DNA of 31,788 nucleotides from Metarhizobium sp039808465. GTDB taxonomy: Bacteria > Pseudomonadota > Alphaproteobacteria > Rhizobiales > Rhizobiaceae. Shown here in pieces: positions 15,368 to 22,082 of the stretch. Both the position numbers and the translations under genes were made by a program. The notes under the pieces were generated by a model, which saw nothing but the letters and a program-made list of their open reading frames with translations, was not told the DNA's origin and did no database searches. The stretch's first letter is position 1, and each line of letters starts with the position of its first letter. The DNA lies in assembly GCA_039808465.1 (NCBI GenBank), contig JBDHTA010000024.1, positions 1 to 31,788 of the forward strand, given 5' to 3'.

Positions 15368-16031
15368 GGTCTCTGAAGACGCCCGCCTCGGTGGCGATCA
15401 TGGCGGGCGCGATATCGTGCGGCTGCGGAAAGATCGAGGTCAGCCGCGCCAGCTCGTAGCCGACGCCGATCACGAGCGGTCTTGACGCCATCGCCGCCAG
15501 CGTGCGGTCGAAATAGCCGCCGCCATAGCCCAGCCGGAAGCAGCGCGCATCGAAGCCGACCACGGGGGCGAGCACGATATCGGGGCTGCAATCCTCCGCC
15601 GCCGCCGGAACCGGAATGTTCCAGACGCCCCGCGCCAGCGCGTCGCCCGGCGTCCAGCGGTGAAAGGCGAGCGGCTGGCCCTTGGCCACCACCACCGGCA
15701 GGGCGCAATGCCCGCCGTCCCCGACGATCTCCCGCGCCAGTTCACGCGGATCGGGCTCGCCGCGAAACGGCCAGTAGAGGCTCACGGTCCGGCCCCTGAG
15801 ATCGCCGATTTCCGCCCGCGCATGCCCCATGATCGCCCGCCCCAGCGCGGCGCGGGTGTCCGCCGCCAGCGCCAGCCGTTTGGCGATCAGATCCTCGCGG
15901 GTCGCCTTGCGCCAGCGGTTGACGTCGAGCCAGGTGCGGGTGTCGGTGCCGAGCCCGGCATAGGCGGGGTCGATCTCATGCATCAGGCAGGGCGGCGAGG
16001 CATAACTTGCGGGCTCGTCGTCGGCGTCCAT
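15348..16031 (-). CDS. 5-formyltetrahydrofolate cyclo-ligase
   Basis: Cytoplasmic enzyme converting 5-formyl-THF and ATP to 5,10-methenyl-THF, returning stored folate to the one-carbon pool. The diagnostic C-terminal motif RLGYGGGYFDRTLA is present, with PVVGFDARCFRLG just before it, and the N-terminal substrate and ATP region includes WRKATREDLIAKRLAL and SLYWPFRGEPD. The 227-aa length includes a roughly 35-residue N-terminal leader (MDADDEPASYASPP) that is longer than in many homologues, so an internal start is possible. The ATG at 16031 is 1 bp after the metB stop, so the two genes are likely translationally coupled. It converges on gntR with a 20-bp overlap. Confidence 0.9.
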   Translation of the reverse strand: MDADDEPASYASPPCLMHEIDPAYAGLGTDTRTWLDVNRWRKATREDLIAKRLALAADTRAALGRAIMGHARAEIGDLRGRTVSLYWPFRGEPDPRELAREIVGDGGHCALPVVVAKGQPLAFHRWTPGDALARGVWNIPVPAAAEDCSPDIVLAPVVGFDARCFRLGYGGGYFDRTLAAMASRPLVIGVGYELARLTSIFPQPHDIAPAMIATEAGVFRDLTCAAG

Positions 16032-16032
16032 G

Positions 16033-17208
16033 TCAGCAATCCCTCAGGCCCGCGTCGAGCCCGGCAAGCAGGTCGTCCGCATGTTCGAGGCCGACCGACA
16101 GGCGCAGCAGATCGTCGCCGATGCCAGCCCGCGCCCGCGCCTCCGCGCCCATGTCGACATGGGTCATGGTGGCGGGATGGGCGACGAGGCTTTCGACGCC
16201 GCCGAGCGATTCCGCCAGCGTGAAGACGCGCACCTGCGCCACGAAGCGGCGCACCGCCTCCACCCCGCCCTTCAGCTCGACGCTCATCATCGCGCCGAAG
16301 CCGGATTGCTGGCGGGCGGCCAGCGCGTGATCGGGATGGGCGGCAAGGCCCGGATAATGCACGCGGGCGACGGCCGGATGGGCGGCCAGATGCTCCGCGA
16401 CGGCAAAGGCGTTCCGCTCCTGCCCCTGCATGCGGGCAAACAGGGTGCGAAGCCCGCGCAGCGTCAGCCAGGAATCGAAGGGCGAGGCGATGGCGCCGGT
16501 GACATTGGCCCAGTAGCGCAATTGCCCGGCACGCTCCGCATCGGCGGCAACCACCGCCCCGGAAATCACGTCGGAATGGCCGTTGATGAATTTCGTGGTC
16601 GAGTGGATCACGTAATCGGCCCCGAGCGTCAGCGGCTTTTGCAGGGCGGGCGAGAGAAAGGTGTTGTCGACCGCCACCAGCGCGCCCGCCTGCTTCGCCC
16701 GCTCCGCGAGCGCGGCGATATCGGTGACGCGCATCAGCGGATTGCTGGGGGTTTCGATCAGGAGCAGCGCCGGGCGGCTTTCGAGCGCCGCCGCGACGGC
16801 CGCATCGTCGCGCTGGTCGACCAGCGTCAGCGTCAGGTGGCCAAGGGCGGCGCGCGCTTTCAACAGGCGCATGGTGCCGCCATAGCAATCATGCGGGGCG
16901 ATCACCACGTCCCCGGCCTTCAGCCGCCCGAACAGCAGGTCGGCCGCCGCCATGCCGCTCGGCGTGACGACGGCGCCCGCCCCCTCCTCGAGCGCGGCGA
17001 TGGCATCCGCCAGCATGTCGCGTGTCGGATTGGCGCAGCGCCCGTAATCGTAATCGCCCGGCGCGTCGAACCCGGCGAACTGAAAGGTGGTCGATAGATA
17101 GAGCGGCGGCGCGATGGCCCCGAAGGCGACGTCGCTGGCGACGCCATGGGCTGCCGCAATGGTTTGCGGTTTGGGGGAGAAGGTGTCGCTTTCGCTCATT
17201 CCTGACAT
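16033..17208 (-). CDS. metB: Cystathionine gamma-synthase/lyase-type PLP enzyme
   Basis: PLP-dependent Cys/Met metabolism enzyme of about 391 aa. Conserved elements are YGRCANPTRDMLADAIAALE, VVTPSGMAAADLL, the cofactor-stacking Tyr in APHDCYGGT, ETPSNPLM, VDNTFLSPALQ, and the PLP lysine in HSTTKFINGHSD (about K216). The C-terminus has FTLAESLGGVESLVAHPATM, typical of the MetB/CGL group. It most likely makes cystathionine from an activated homoserine and cysteine; the lyase direction cannot be excluded by sequence. The start is uncertain: ATGs at 17208 and 17199 are both in frame, with AGGA directly before the latter. It is coupled to the folate cyclo-ligase, 1 bp downstream. Confidence 0.85.
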   Translation of the reverse strand: MSGMSESDTFSPKPQTIAAAHGVASDVAFGAIAPPLYLSTTFQFAGFDAPGDYDYGRCANPTRDMLADAIAALEEGAGAVVTPSGMAAADLLFGRLKAGDVVIAPHDCYGGTMRLLKARAALGHLTLTLVDQRDDAAVAAALESRPALLLIETPSNPLMRVTDIAALAERAKQAGALVAVDNTFLSPALQKPLTLGADYVIHSTTKFINGHSDVISGAVVAADAERAGQLRYWANVTGAIASPFDSWLTLRGLRTLFARMQGQERNAFAVAEHLAAHPAVARVHYPGLAAHPDHALAARQQSGFGAMMSVELKGGVEAVRRFVAQVRVFTLAESLGGVESLVAHPATMTHVDMGAEARARAGIGDDLLRLSVGLEHADDLLAGLDAGLRDC

Positions 17209-17310
17209 CGCATGTGCTTGAAAAATCGGCTTGTTCGGCCCCAAACATGCAGGCTTCCGGCCATGCTGACAAATGAATATTCTTGCTGGCTCGGCGCAAG
17301 ATTATTGCAT

Positions 17311-18543
17311 TCACTGCCCAAGCGGCGTGCGGCGGGTGCGCGTCAGCATCGGCGCGTATTCCAGCACGAACAGGCCGTAGGCGGCGATCCATAACAGGGC
17401 CGACAGCGCCAGAAGCGGCTGGAAATGCTCCGGCGCCAGCTCCGCCAGCGGCCGGATGAGGGCGGCGGCGATCAGGCAGAGATAGGAGAGGCAGGTGACG
17501 CGCGAGGCGGCGAGATCGCGCCCGGTATGGCCGCGGGTGGCGCGCCCCATCACCGCCAGCATCATCAGCCCCATGGCGCCGACGGTGACGACATGCAGGG
17601 CCGAATAGGCGTTGAGATGGCCGGTGGCCGACAGCGCTATCGCCAGGAAGCCGAGCGGCACGAAGGCATAGGCCGCATGCAGGACGGACAGCAGCGGCTC
17701 GGCCAGCACCGTCCAGCCGCGCCAGCGCCACAGGCGCGCGGCATGCGCGGCGGCGGCAATGACGGCGAGCAGCGCCGTGACGGGATGCTCGGGCGCGGCG
17801 ACCCAGCCCGCCAGCGCCACGGCGGCCAGCAGCAGGCAGGCGATATCGTAACGGTTCATCGGCACGGGAAAGCGGGTGGCGCCCTGCTTGGCCAGCCAGT
17901 TGCGGGTGAAGCTCGGCACGATGCGCCCGCCGATGATGGCGATCAGCAGCAGATAGCCGCTGGCGGCCATGCGCACCGGCAGGCCGGTATCGCCGCCGGT
18001 CATCACGCCGTGATGAAAGAGAAGATTGGCAACGGCAAGCAGCGTCACGCCGAACAGGATCTTGAGATCCTTCCATTTATGCCCGGCGACGATTTCGCGC
18101 GCGGCAATGAACAGCAGAAGCGGCAGGAACAAGCTTTCCACCGTGACCGCCGTTTCCGCGCCGATCGCATCGGGGGCGAGCAACGCCAGCCGCCCGAGCA
18201 GCCAGACGCCGGACAGCACGATCAGCGGCAGGCCGGAGACGGGCAGCCGCCCGGTCCAGTTCGGCACCGCCGTCAGCAGGAAACCGGCGAGCACCGCCGG
18301 GCCGAAGCCGAACAGCATTTCATGCGCGTGCCAGTAGACCGCGCCATAGGAGCCGCCGAGCGGCAGGCCCGAGACCAGCGACAGGATCCACAGCCCCATG
18401 GCGAGCACCGCCCACACCCCCGCCCCCAGAAAGAAGGGGCGGAAGCCGTAGGAGAAGACGACCGGTCCGGTCGCTTTCAGGCCGCGCGGAACAGGTTTTC
18501 TGGCGGCGGCCGCGCCGGGCCGCATCTCCCCGGTCGTCTTCAT
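17311..18543 (-). CDS. nnrS: NnrS family heme/copper membrane protein
   Basis: 410-aa polytopic membrane protein with about 12 predicted segments. The family signature GFRPFFLGAGVWAVLAMGLW near residue 33 and the histidine-rich YWHAHEMLFGFGPAVLAGFL (about 69-88) followed by TAVPNWTG are clear. HHGVMTG and SYGFRPFF are also typical. NnrS proteins bind heme and copper, are made during denitrification and help cells tolerate nitric oxide stress; the exact activity is not settled. The ATG at 18543 has GGGGAG 6 nt upstream. It lies 29 bp after the pseudoazurin gene on the same strand, so both probably come from the NnrR-type promoter at 19079. Confidence 0.93.
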   Translation of the reverse strand: MKTTGEMRPGAAAARKPVPRGLKATGPVVFSYGFRPFFLGAGVWAVLAMGLWILSLVSGLPLGGSYGAVYWHAHEMLFGFGPAVLAGFLLTAVPNWTGRLPVSGLPLIVLSGVWLLGRLALLAPDAIGAETAVTVESLFLPLLLFIAAREIVAGHKWKDLKILFGVTLLAVANLLFHHGVMTGGDTGLPVRMAASGYLLLIAIIGGRIVPSFTRNWLAKQGATRFPVPMNRYDIACLLLAAVALAGWVAAPEHPVTALLAVIAAAAHAARLWRWRGWTVLAEPLLSVLHAAYAFVPLGFLAIALSATGHLNAYSALHVVTVGAMGLMMLAVMGRATRGHTGRDLAASRVTCLSYLCLIAAALIRPLAELAPEHFQPLLALSALLWIAAYGLFVLEYAPMLTRTRRTPLGQ

Positions 18544-18572
18544 GGCATGCTCCCCGTGATGGGTGGATGGGC

Positions 18573-19019
18573 TTACTTCTTGTCGGCGATGGCCTTTTCA
18601 AGCCGCGTCTGCACCACTTTCGGCTTCTTGGCCGCAACGATGGCGTCGAGGTTGGCCGGGTTGTCGCCGACGACGATCAGGGCGACCATGCCCATGGCGT
18701 AGTGCGGCGTGCACTTGACGAGATAGGCGCCTTCCTTGGAAACGGTCAGCGTGTAGTCTTCATTGATCTTGCTTTTGAACTTCTCGACGCCTTCCGGAAT
18801 CATGTCCTTCACCGACTCGACATTGTGGCCCTTGTCGGTGGGCTTGAAAATGATGTTGTCGCCGGGCTGGGCCTGGATATAGGCGGGTTCGAATACCATC
18901 GCGCCCGCTTCGCCCTTGTTGAGCATGTGCACTTCGATATCGGCGGCCAGCGCCGGAAGTGCGAAAAGCGCGGAAATGCCAGCGGCTGCGAGGCAGGCGG
19001 TTGCGCGGCGAATAAGCAT
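18573..19019 (-). CDS. Pseudoazurin (type 1 blue copper protein)
   Basis: Periplasmic electron carrier that feeds copper nitrite reductase and nitrous oxide reductase. The 148-aa precursor has a signal peptide MLIRRATACLAAAGISALFA cleaved after ALA at about residue 26. The copper ligands are all visible: H65 (KGHNVE), C103, H106 and M111 in KCTPHYAMGM. The mature part begins ADIEVHMLNKGEAG, close to known pseudoazurins. The ATG at 19019 has GGAG 7 nt upstream; the frame extends further but without a signal peptide context. It lies downstream of an FNR/NnrR-type box and is followed by nnrS, fitting expression during denitrification. Confidence 0.95.
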   Translation of the reverse strand: MLIRRATACLAAAGISALFALPALAADIEVHMLNKGEAGAMVFEPAYIQAQPGDNIIFKPTDKGHNVESVKDMIPEGVEKFKSKINEDYTLTVSKEGAYLVKCTPHYAMGMVALIVVGDNPANLDAIVAAKKPKVVQTRLEKAIADKK

Positions 19020-19051
19020 TGTCAGTCTCCATCGGTTAAGGACTGGCAATG

Positions 19052-19092
19052 GTTTAGGCCCCCGCCCGGCCGCTTTCTTTGATAAAACGCAA
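19052..19092 (-). promoter_or_regulatory. NnrR/FNR-type box and -10 before pseudoazurin
   Basis: Reading toward the gene, TTGCG-TTTT-ATCAA (19079-19092) fits the Crp/FNR-type 5-4-5 layout, with one half like NnrR sites and the other like FNR/FixK sites. The hexamer CTAAAC (19057-19052) lies exactly 21 bp downstream, as a -10 would in a class II activated promoter. The start codon is a further 32 bp on. The remaining part of the 19020-19142 gap holds nothing else evident. Confidence 0.7.
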
Positions 19093-19142
19093 ACAGGGCC
19101 GAATCTGCGCGCGGCAGTCATTTTGCCGCAGGCAGCCCCTGC

Positions 19143-20645
19143 CTACCGCCCTTTCCGGAGGCGCGGATAGGCGCTGGTGAAGATGGTTTCCACCGGTGGA
19201 TGGCCGAGCGTGCGGTCGGGATAGCGGGCGATCAGCCCCTCGAACTGCCGCTGCATGCGCGCCTGCGCGACCGCGAAATCGAAGCCGGGGATCTTGCCGT
19301 CCATCATCACGAAACGGCCGCCGATGACGACCGTTTTCACGTCGCGGCCGGAGCCGGACAGCATCAGCGTCTGGATCGGATCGATGACGGGGCCGATGCG
19401 GTCATGGCCCATGTCGATGACGATCATATCCGCCTTCGCCCCCGGTTGCAGGCGGCCGAGATCGGGGCGGCGCAGGGCATCGGCGCCGCCGATGGTCGCC
19501 GCATCGAAGTAATGCTCGGACCGCACGCTCTCGCAGGAGGCTTCCGTCACCCGCGCCAGCATGATCCCCGCCTGCATGTTGGCGATGAAATCCGGCGGCC
19601 AGGTGTCGGTGCCGAGCCCGATGCGCAGGCCGCGTTGACGGCAGCGGCTGAAACTGTCGATGAAGCCGCCATAGCGGCCGGAAACGATCGGGCAATGCAC
19701 GACGCTGGCGCCGGAATCGATGATGATGCCGAAATCGTCGCCGGGGCGGGAAACGTTGCGCGTGCCCGCCGCCATCTCGCCATGCGGCAGCAGGAAGCGC
19801 TCGGAGAGAATGCCGAGCGATTGCAGCCATTCCACCGGCGACAGCCCGGTAACGCTGACGATGCGCTCGAATTCCAGGTCCGACTGGCAGCAATGCAGGC
19901 GCACGGGAATATCGAGATCGCGGGCGGCATCGGCGGTGCGCTTCAGAAGCTGCGCCGTGCAGGTCTCGATGCGGTCGGGCGCCAGCATGGCGCGCACCAG
20001 CGGCGAGGCGCCGCTTTCCAGCCGCTTGGCGAAGGCGAGCGCGTCCTCGAAATTGCGCAGGCCGCGCTCCTCGTCGAAATGGAAATCGAGGCGGCCGTCC
20101 TCATGCACGAAGCTGTTGCCGGTGCGATAGGCCGGGCCGAGATAGACGCGCAGGCCGAGATCCTCGGCCGCCTGCGCGGCGGCGGAAAATTCGTCCACGG
20201 TCTCCCCCCATTCGCGGTAGAACAGCGAGGCGATGGGCAGCGCCGTGGTGATGCCGTTGCGGATGAGCTGGGCGAAGGCGTAGCGCTTCTGGAAGGCCAG
20301 CTCCTCCGGCGTGTACATCTCGTAGGGGCCGCGATCCATGTAGGATTTCGGCCAGACGCGGCCGGATTGCCATTCCGGCTGGTTGTCGAAGGCAAGCAGG
20401 GTGGTGTCGATATCGGAGAGCGCGTCGAGATCGATGAAGCCGGGCGCAAGGATGGCATTGCCGCAATCGACGCGATGGGCAACGGCGCCGGGATAATCAT
20501 GGCCGGTAAAGACGATGCGGTCGCCCTCGAAAACCACCGCGCCGTCGTCGTAAACGACATGGCGGCCATCGCGGTGGCCGACGACCCAGCGCGCCGTCAT
20601 CAGCACCGGGCCTTCGGGGCGGCCGGATTCGGGAAAAATCGTCAT
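19143..20645 (-). CDS. Amidohydrolase-superfamily protein with altered metal motif
   Basis: 500-aa protein of the amidohydrolase (chlorohydrolase/cytosine deaminase-like) fold. The composite beta-sandwich ends are present: ILAPGFID near residue 70 and GAKADMIVIDMG near the C-terminus. Later catalytic elements are present as well: RLHCCQSD (metal His), LLPHGEM (His) and GLGTDTWPPD (Asp). After GFID the usual HxH metal-binding pair is replaced by LDALSD, so two of the standard ligands are missing. It might be a mononuclear or diverged enzyme; the reaction is unknown. It is transcribed behind an inverted-repeat operator (20679-20707) and sits upstream of pseudoazurin, which has its own promoter. 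Confidence 0.85.
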   Translation of the reverse strand: MTIFPESGRPEGPVLMTARWVVGHRDGRHVVYDDGAVVFEGDRIVFTGHDYPGAVAHRVDCGNAILAPGFIDLDALSDIDTTLLAFDNQPEWQSGRVWPKSYMDRGPYEMYTPEELAFQKRYAFAQLIRNGITTALPIASLFYREWGETVDEFSAAAQAAEDLGLRVYLGPAYRTGNSFVHEDGRLDFHFDEERGLRNFEDALAFAKRLESGASPLVRAMLAPDRIETCTAQLLKRTADAARDLDIPVRLHCCQSDLEFERIVSVTGLSPVEWLQSLGILSERFLLPHGEMAAGTRNVSRPGDDFGIIIDSGASVVHCPIVSGRYGGFIDSFSRCRQRGLRIGLGTDTWPPDFIANMQAGIMLARVTEASCESVRSEHYFDAATIGGADALRRPDLGRLQPGAKADMIVIDMGHDRIGPVIDPIQTLMLSGSGRDVKTVVIGGRFVMMDGKIPGFDFAVAQARMQRQFEGLIARYPDRTLGHPPVETIFTSAYPRLRKGR

Positions 20646-20678
20646 GTCGGATCATCCATCGCAGGGGGTTTGGCCAAA

Positions 20679-20707
20679 GTATGCAATATGATTGCGTTAT
20701 TGCATAC
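20679..20707 (-). promoter_or_regulatory. 29-bp inverted-repeat operator before the amidohydrolase gene
   Basis: Perfect 10-bp arms GTATGCAATA (20679-20688) and TATTGCATAC (20698-20707) flank a 9-bp spacer, centred 48 bp before the amidohydrolase ATG at 20645. On the minus strand CATACT in the proximal arm resembles a -10, so the repeat would cover the core promoter. This suggests a repressor site. No regulator gene adjoins it, so the binding protein is unknown. The sequence between 20708 and 20815 shows nothing I can name. Confidence 0.6.
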
Positions 20708-20815
20708 ATATTGCCAGCCGGGAAGCGGGCGGCCCGTTTCGCCATGGGTGGACTTCCAAAAAGATTGCAACCTGTCGTTTTACCGCCGCAATCGCCTGCT
20801 TGTTCAGGGGCTGAG

Positions 20816-20859
20816 GCATTTCCAGCAAAAGCGTGACGCGGTTTCGCGTCCGGAAATGC
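20816..20859. repeat. Palindromic repeat, copy 2 of the dispersed family
   Basis: Outer arms GCATTTCC (20816-20823) and GGAAATGC (20852-20859) are perfect. The core at 20825-20847 matches the reverse complement of the core at 6664-6686 at 20 of 23 positions. The outer arms differ from copy 1 but keep the same layout, as expected of a hairpin family with compensatory arm changes. It lies in the gap between the divergent amidohydrolase and I78-type genes. Confidence 0.65.
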
Positions 20860-20920
20860 GTGAAAAAGAACCGGAGCGATTCGAAGAAACGCGCAAATGC
20901 TCCGGATGAAAGGGCAGATC

Positions 20921-21223
20921 ATGAAGACTATGCGTTCTTTCCTGGCGGTTGCGGCCGCCCTTGCCGTTTTCGGCGTCGCCGGATGCCAGAAGGCTCCCGA
21001 GGCGGCGCAGAACCCGCCGCCCGGCGATTGCAGGCCCGCCGATGCGGAGGCCCTGACCGGCAAGGCGGCGATCACCGATGCCGAGGCGATGCAACTGACC
21101 GGCGCGACCATGGTGCGGCAGATCAAGCCCGGCGATGCCGTGACGATGGATTACCGCAAGGAGCGCGTGACGGTGGAAACGGACCCGAAGACCGGCAAGA
21201 TTACCCGCGCCATGTGCGGCTGA
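20921..21223 (+). CDS. Small lipoprotein, peptidase inhibitor I78 family
   Basis: 100-aa secreted lipoprotein. A basic N-terminus (MKTMRSF) and hydrophobic core lead to the lipobox VAGC, acylated Cys at about 22. The mature part has the I78-like pattern: CRPADAEALTGKAAI, then TGATMVRQIKPGDAVTMDYR, then ERVTVETDPKTGKITRAMCG, including the conserved D-R-V/L-type C-terminal strand and two cysteines that could form a disulfide. I78 proteins are small serine-protease inhibitors related to a fungal inhibitor; whether this one inhibits anything is unproven. The ATG at 20921 has AAGGG 7 nt upstream. It is the only + strand gene in the nos region, convergent with nnrR 31 bp away. Confidence 0.8.
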   Translation: MKTMRSFLAVAAALAVFGVAGCQKAPEAAQNPPPGDCRPADAEALTGKAAITDAEAMQLTGATMVRQIKPGDAVTMDYRKERVTVETDPKTGKITRAMCG

Positions 21224-21254
21224 CCGGCCGCCGCGCATGCAGGAGGCGGCGCGT

Positions 21255-21947
21255 CTATTCGCCGTCTTCCCCCGCCAGGCGGCGCAGGCCCGCCAGATCG
21301 CTGATCACCAGAAGCTGGCGGCCGCCCTTCACCAGTCCCTTGCCTTCCCACTGGCTGAAGATGCGCGAGACGGTGTGCAGCGTCGTGCCGGTCATTTCGG
21401 CGATATCCTGCCGCGACAGCGGAAAATCGATGCGGATATCCGTTCCCGATTTCACGCCCGCTTCCCGCGCCAGCCGGATGACGGCATGGGCGACGCGGCC
21501 CTCGACATCGTGGGTGGACATTTCCCGCAGCCGGTTATGGGCGTCGTTGAGGCGCTGGCCGATCATCTGCATGGTGTTGATGGCGAGCGCCGGATTGCGG
21601 TGCAGGATGTCGTTGAGCATATGCATCGGCCAGGCGAGCGCGATGCTGTCGACGGCGGCGACCGGCGTGCCGGGATATTGCGTGCGCCCGATCGCCATCG
21701 CCACCCCGAACAGGTCGCCCGGATTGACGACGCGCACGATGAACTGCTGGCCGTCGGCGGTCACCTGCTGCACCTTCAGCCTGCCTTCCAGCAGCAGGAA
21801 GAAATGCGTCGCCTCCTCCCCCTGCTGGAAAACCGCCGCCCCCTTGTTATAGGAACGCTGCAAAGCGTGGGCGAGCAGCCCGTCCAGCGCCTGCTTCTCC
21901 AGCCCCTGAAAGAGCGGCAGCTTCTCGACAAGTCCCCGGTCGATCAT
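21255..21947 (-). CDS. nnrR: Crp/FNR-family regulator NnrR
   Basis: 230-aa Crp/FNR-family transcription factor. The N-terminal cyclic-nucleotide-like barrel contains GAAVFQQGEEATHFFLLLEG and VVNPGDLFGVAMAI; there is no N-terminal FNR-type cysteine cluster. The C-terminal helix-turn-helix reads LSRQDIAEMTGTTLHTVSRI, and the TGTTLHTVSR recognition helix is typical of NnrR proteins that control nitrite, NO and N2O reductase genes in response to NO. I chose the ATG at 21947 over the longer frame because GAAGGA lies just before it and the family begins near there. It sits downstream of nosX on the same strand, and boxes of its type lie before nosR and pseudoazurin. Confidence 0.88.
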   Translation of the reverse strand: MIDRGLVEKLPLFQGLEKQALDGLLAHALQRSYNKGAAVFQQGEEATHFFLLLEGRLKVQQVTADGQQFIVRVVNPGDLFGVAMAIGRTQYPGTPVAAVDSIALAWPMHMLNDILHRNPALAINTMQMIGQRLNDAHNRLREMSTHDVEGRVAHAVIRLAREAGVKSGTDIRIDFPLSRQDIAEMTGTTLHTVSRIFSQWEGKGLVKGGRQLLVISDLAGLRRLAGEDGE

Positions 21948-22009
21948 CGTCCGTCCTTCAAATTCCCTGCATCCGGCGAAGGTTTTAGGACGTTCCCGCA
22001 GGCGATGCA

Positions 22010-22029
22010 AATGCCGCGGGCGCGGCATT
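22010..22029 (-). promoter_or_regulatory. Perfect inverted repeat between nosX and nnrR
   Basis: Arms AATGCCGC and GCGGCATT (8 bp) with a 4-nt spacer form a perfect 20-bp palindrome. Read on the minus strand it could be a hairpin ending the nos operon (followed by TTTGC). It could instead be an operator: its centre is about 34 bp from a CTAAAA -10 candidate (21988-21983), a class II activator position for nnrR. I cannot decide between the two. Confidence 0.45.
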
Positions 22030-22060
22030 CCGCCCGGCGGCCGCTTTTGCCAGCCGGGAC

Positions 22061-22074
22061 TTGCGGAAAGGCAA
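22061..22074. promoter_or_regulatory. Possible NnrR-type box between nosX and nnrR
   Basis: TTGCGGAAAGGCAA has the 5-4-5 layout TTGCG-N4-GGCAA, one base off a perfect TTGCG/CGCAA dyad. It lies about 115 bp before the nnrR start and just after the nosX stop at 22083. No -10 is found 21 bp away in either direction, unlike at nosR and pseudoazurin, so function is doubtful. Confidence 0.35.
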
Positions 22075-22082
22075 ATGCGGCC

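Noticed and set aside
17209..17310. Possible SAM-II-type riboswitch or Lrp-type site (GAATATTC at 17275-17282) before metB.
   Set aside because: I could not build the SAM-II pseudoknot from the sequence, and an 8-bp AT palindrome alone is too weak to call.
21224..21254. GCCGCC/GGCGGC hairpin between the convergent I78-type gene and nnrR as a bidirectional terminator.
   Set aside because: The stem is only 6 bp with a 12-nt loop and there is no U-tract on either strand.
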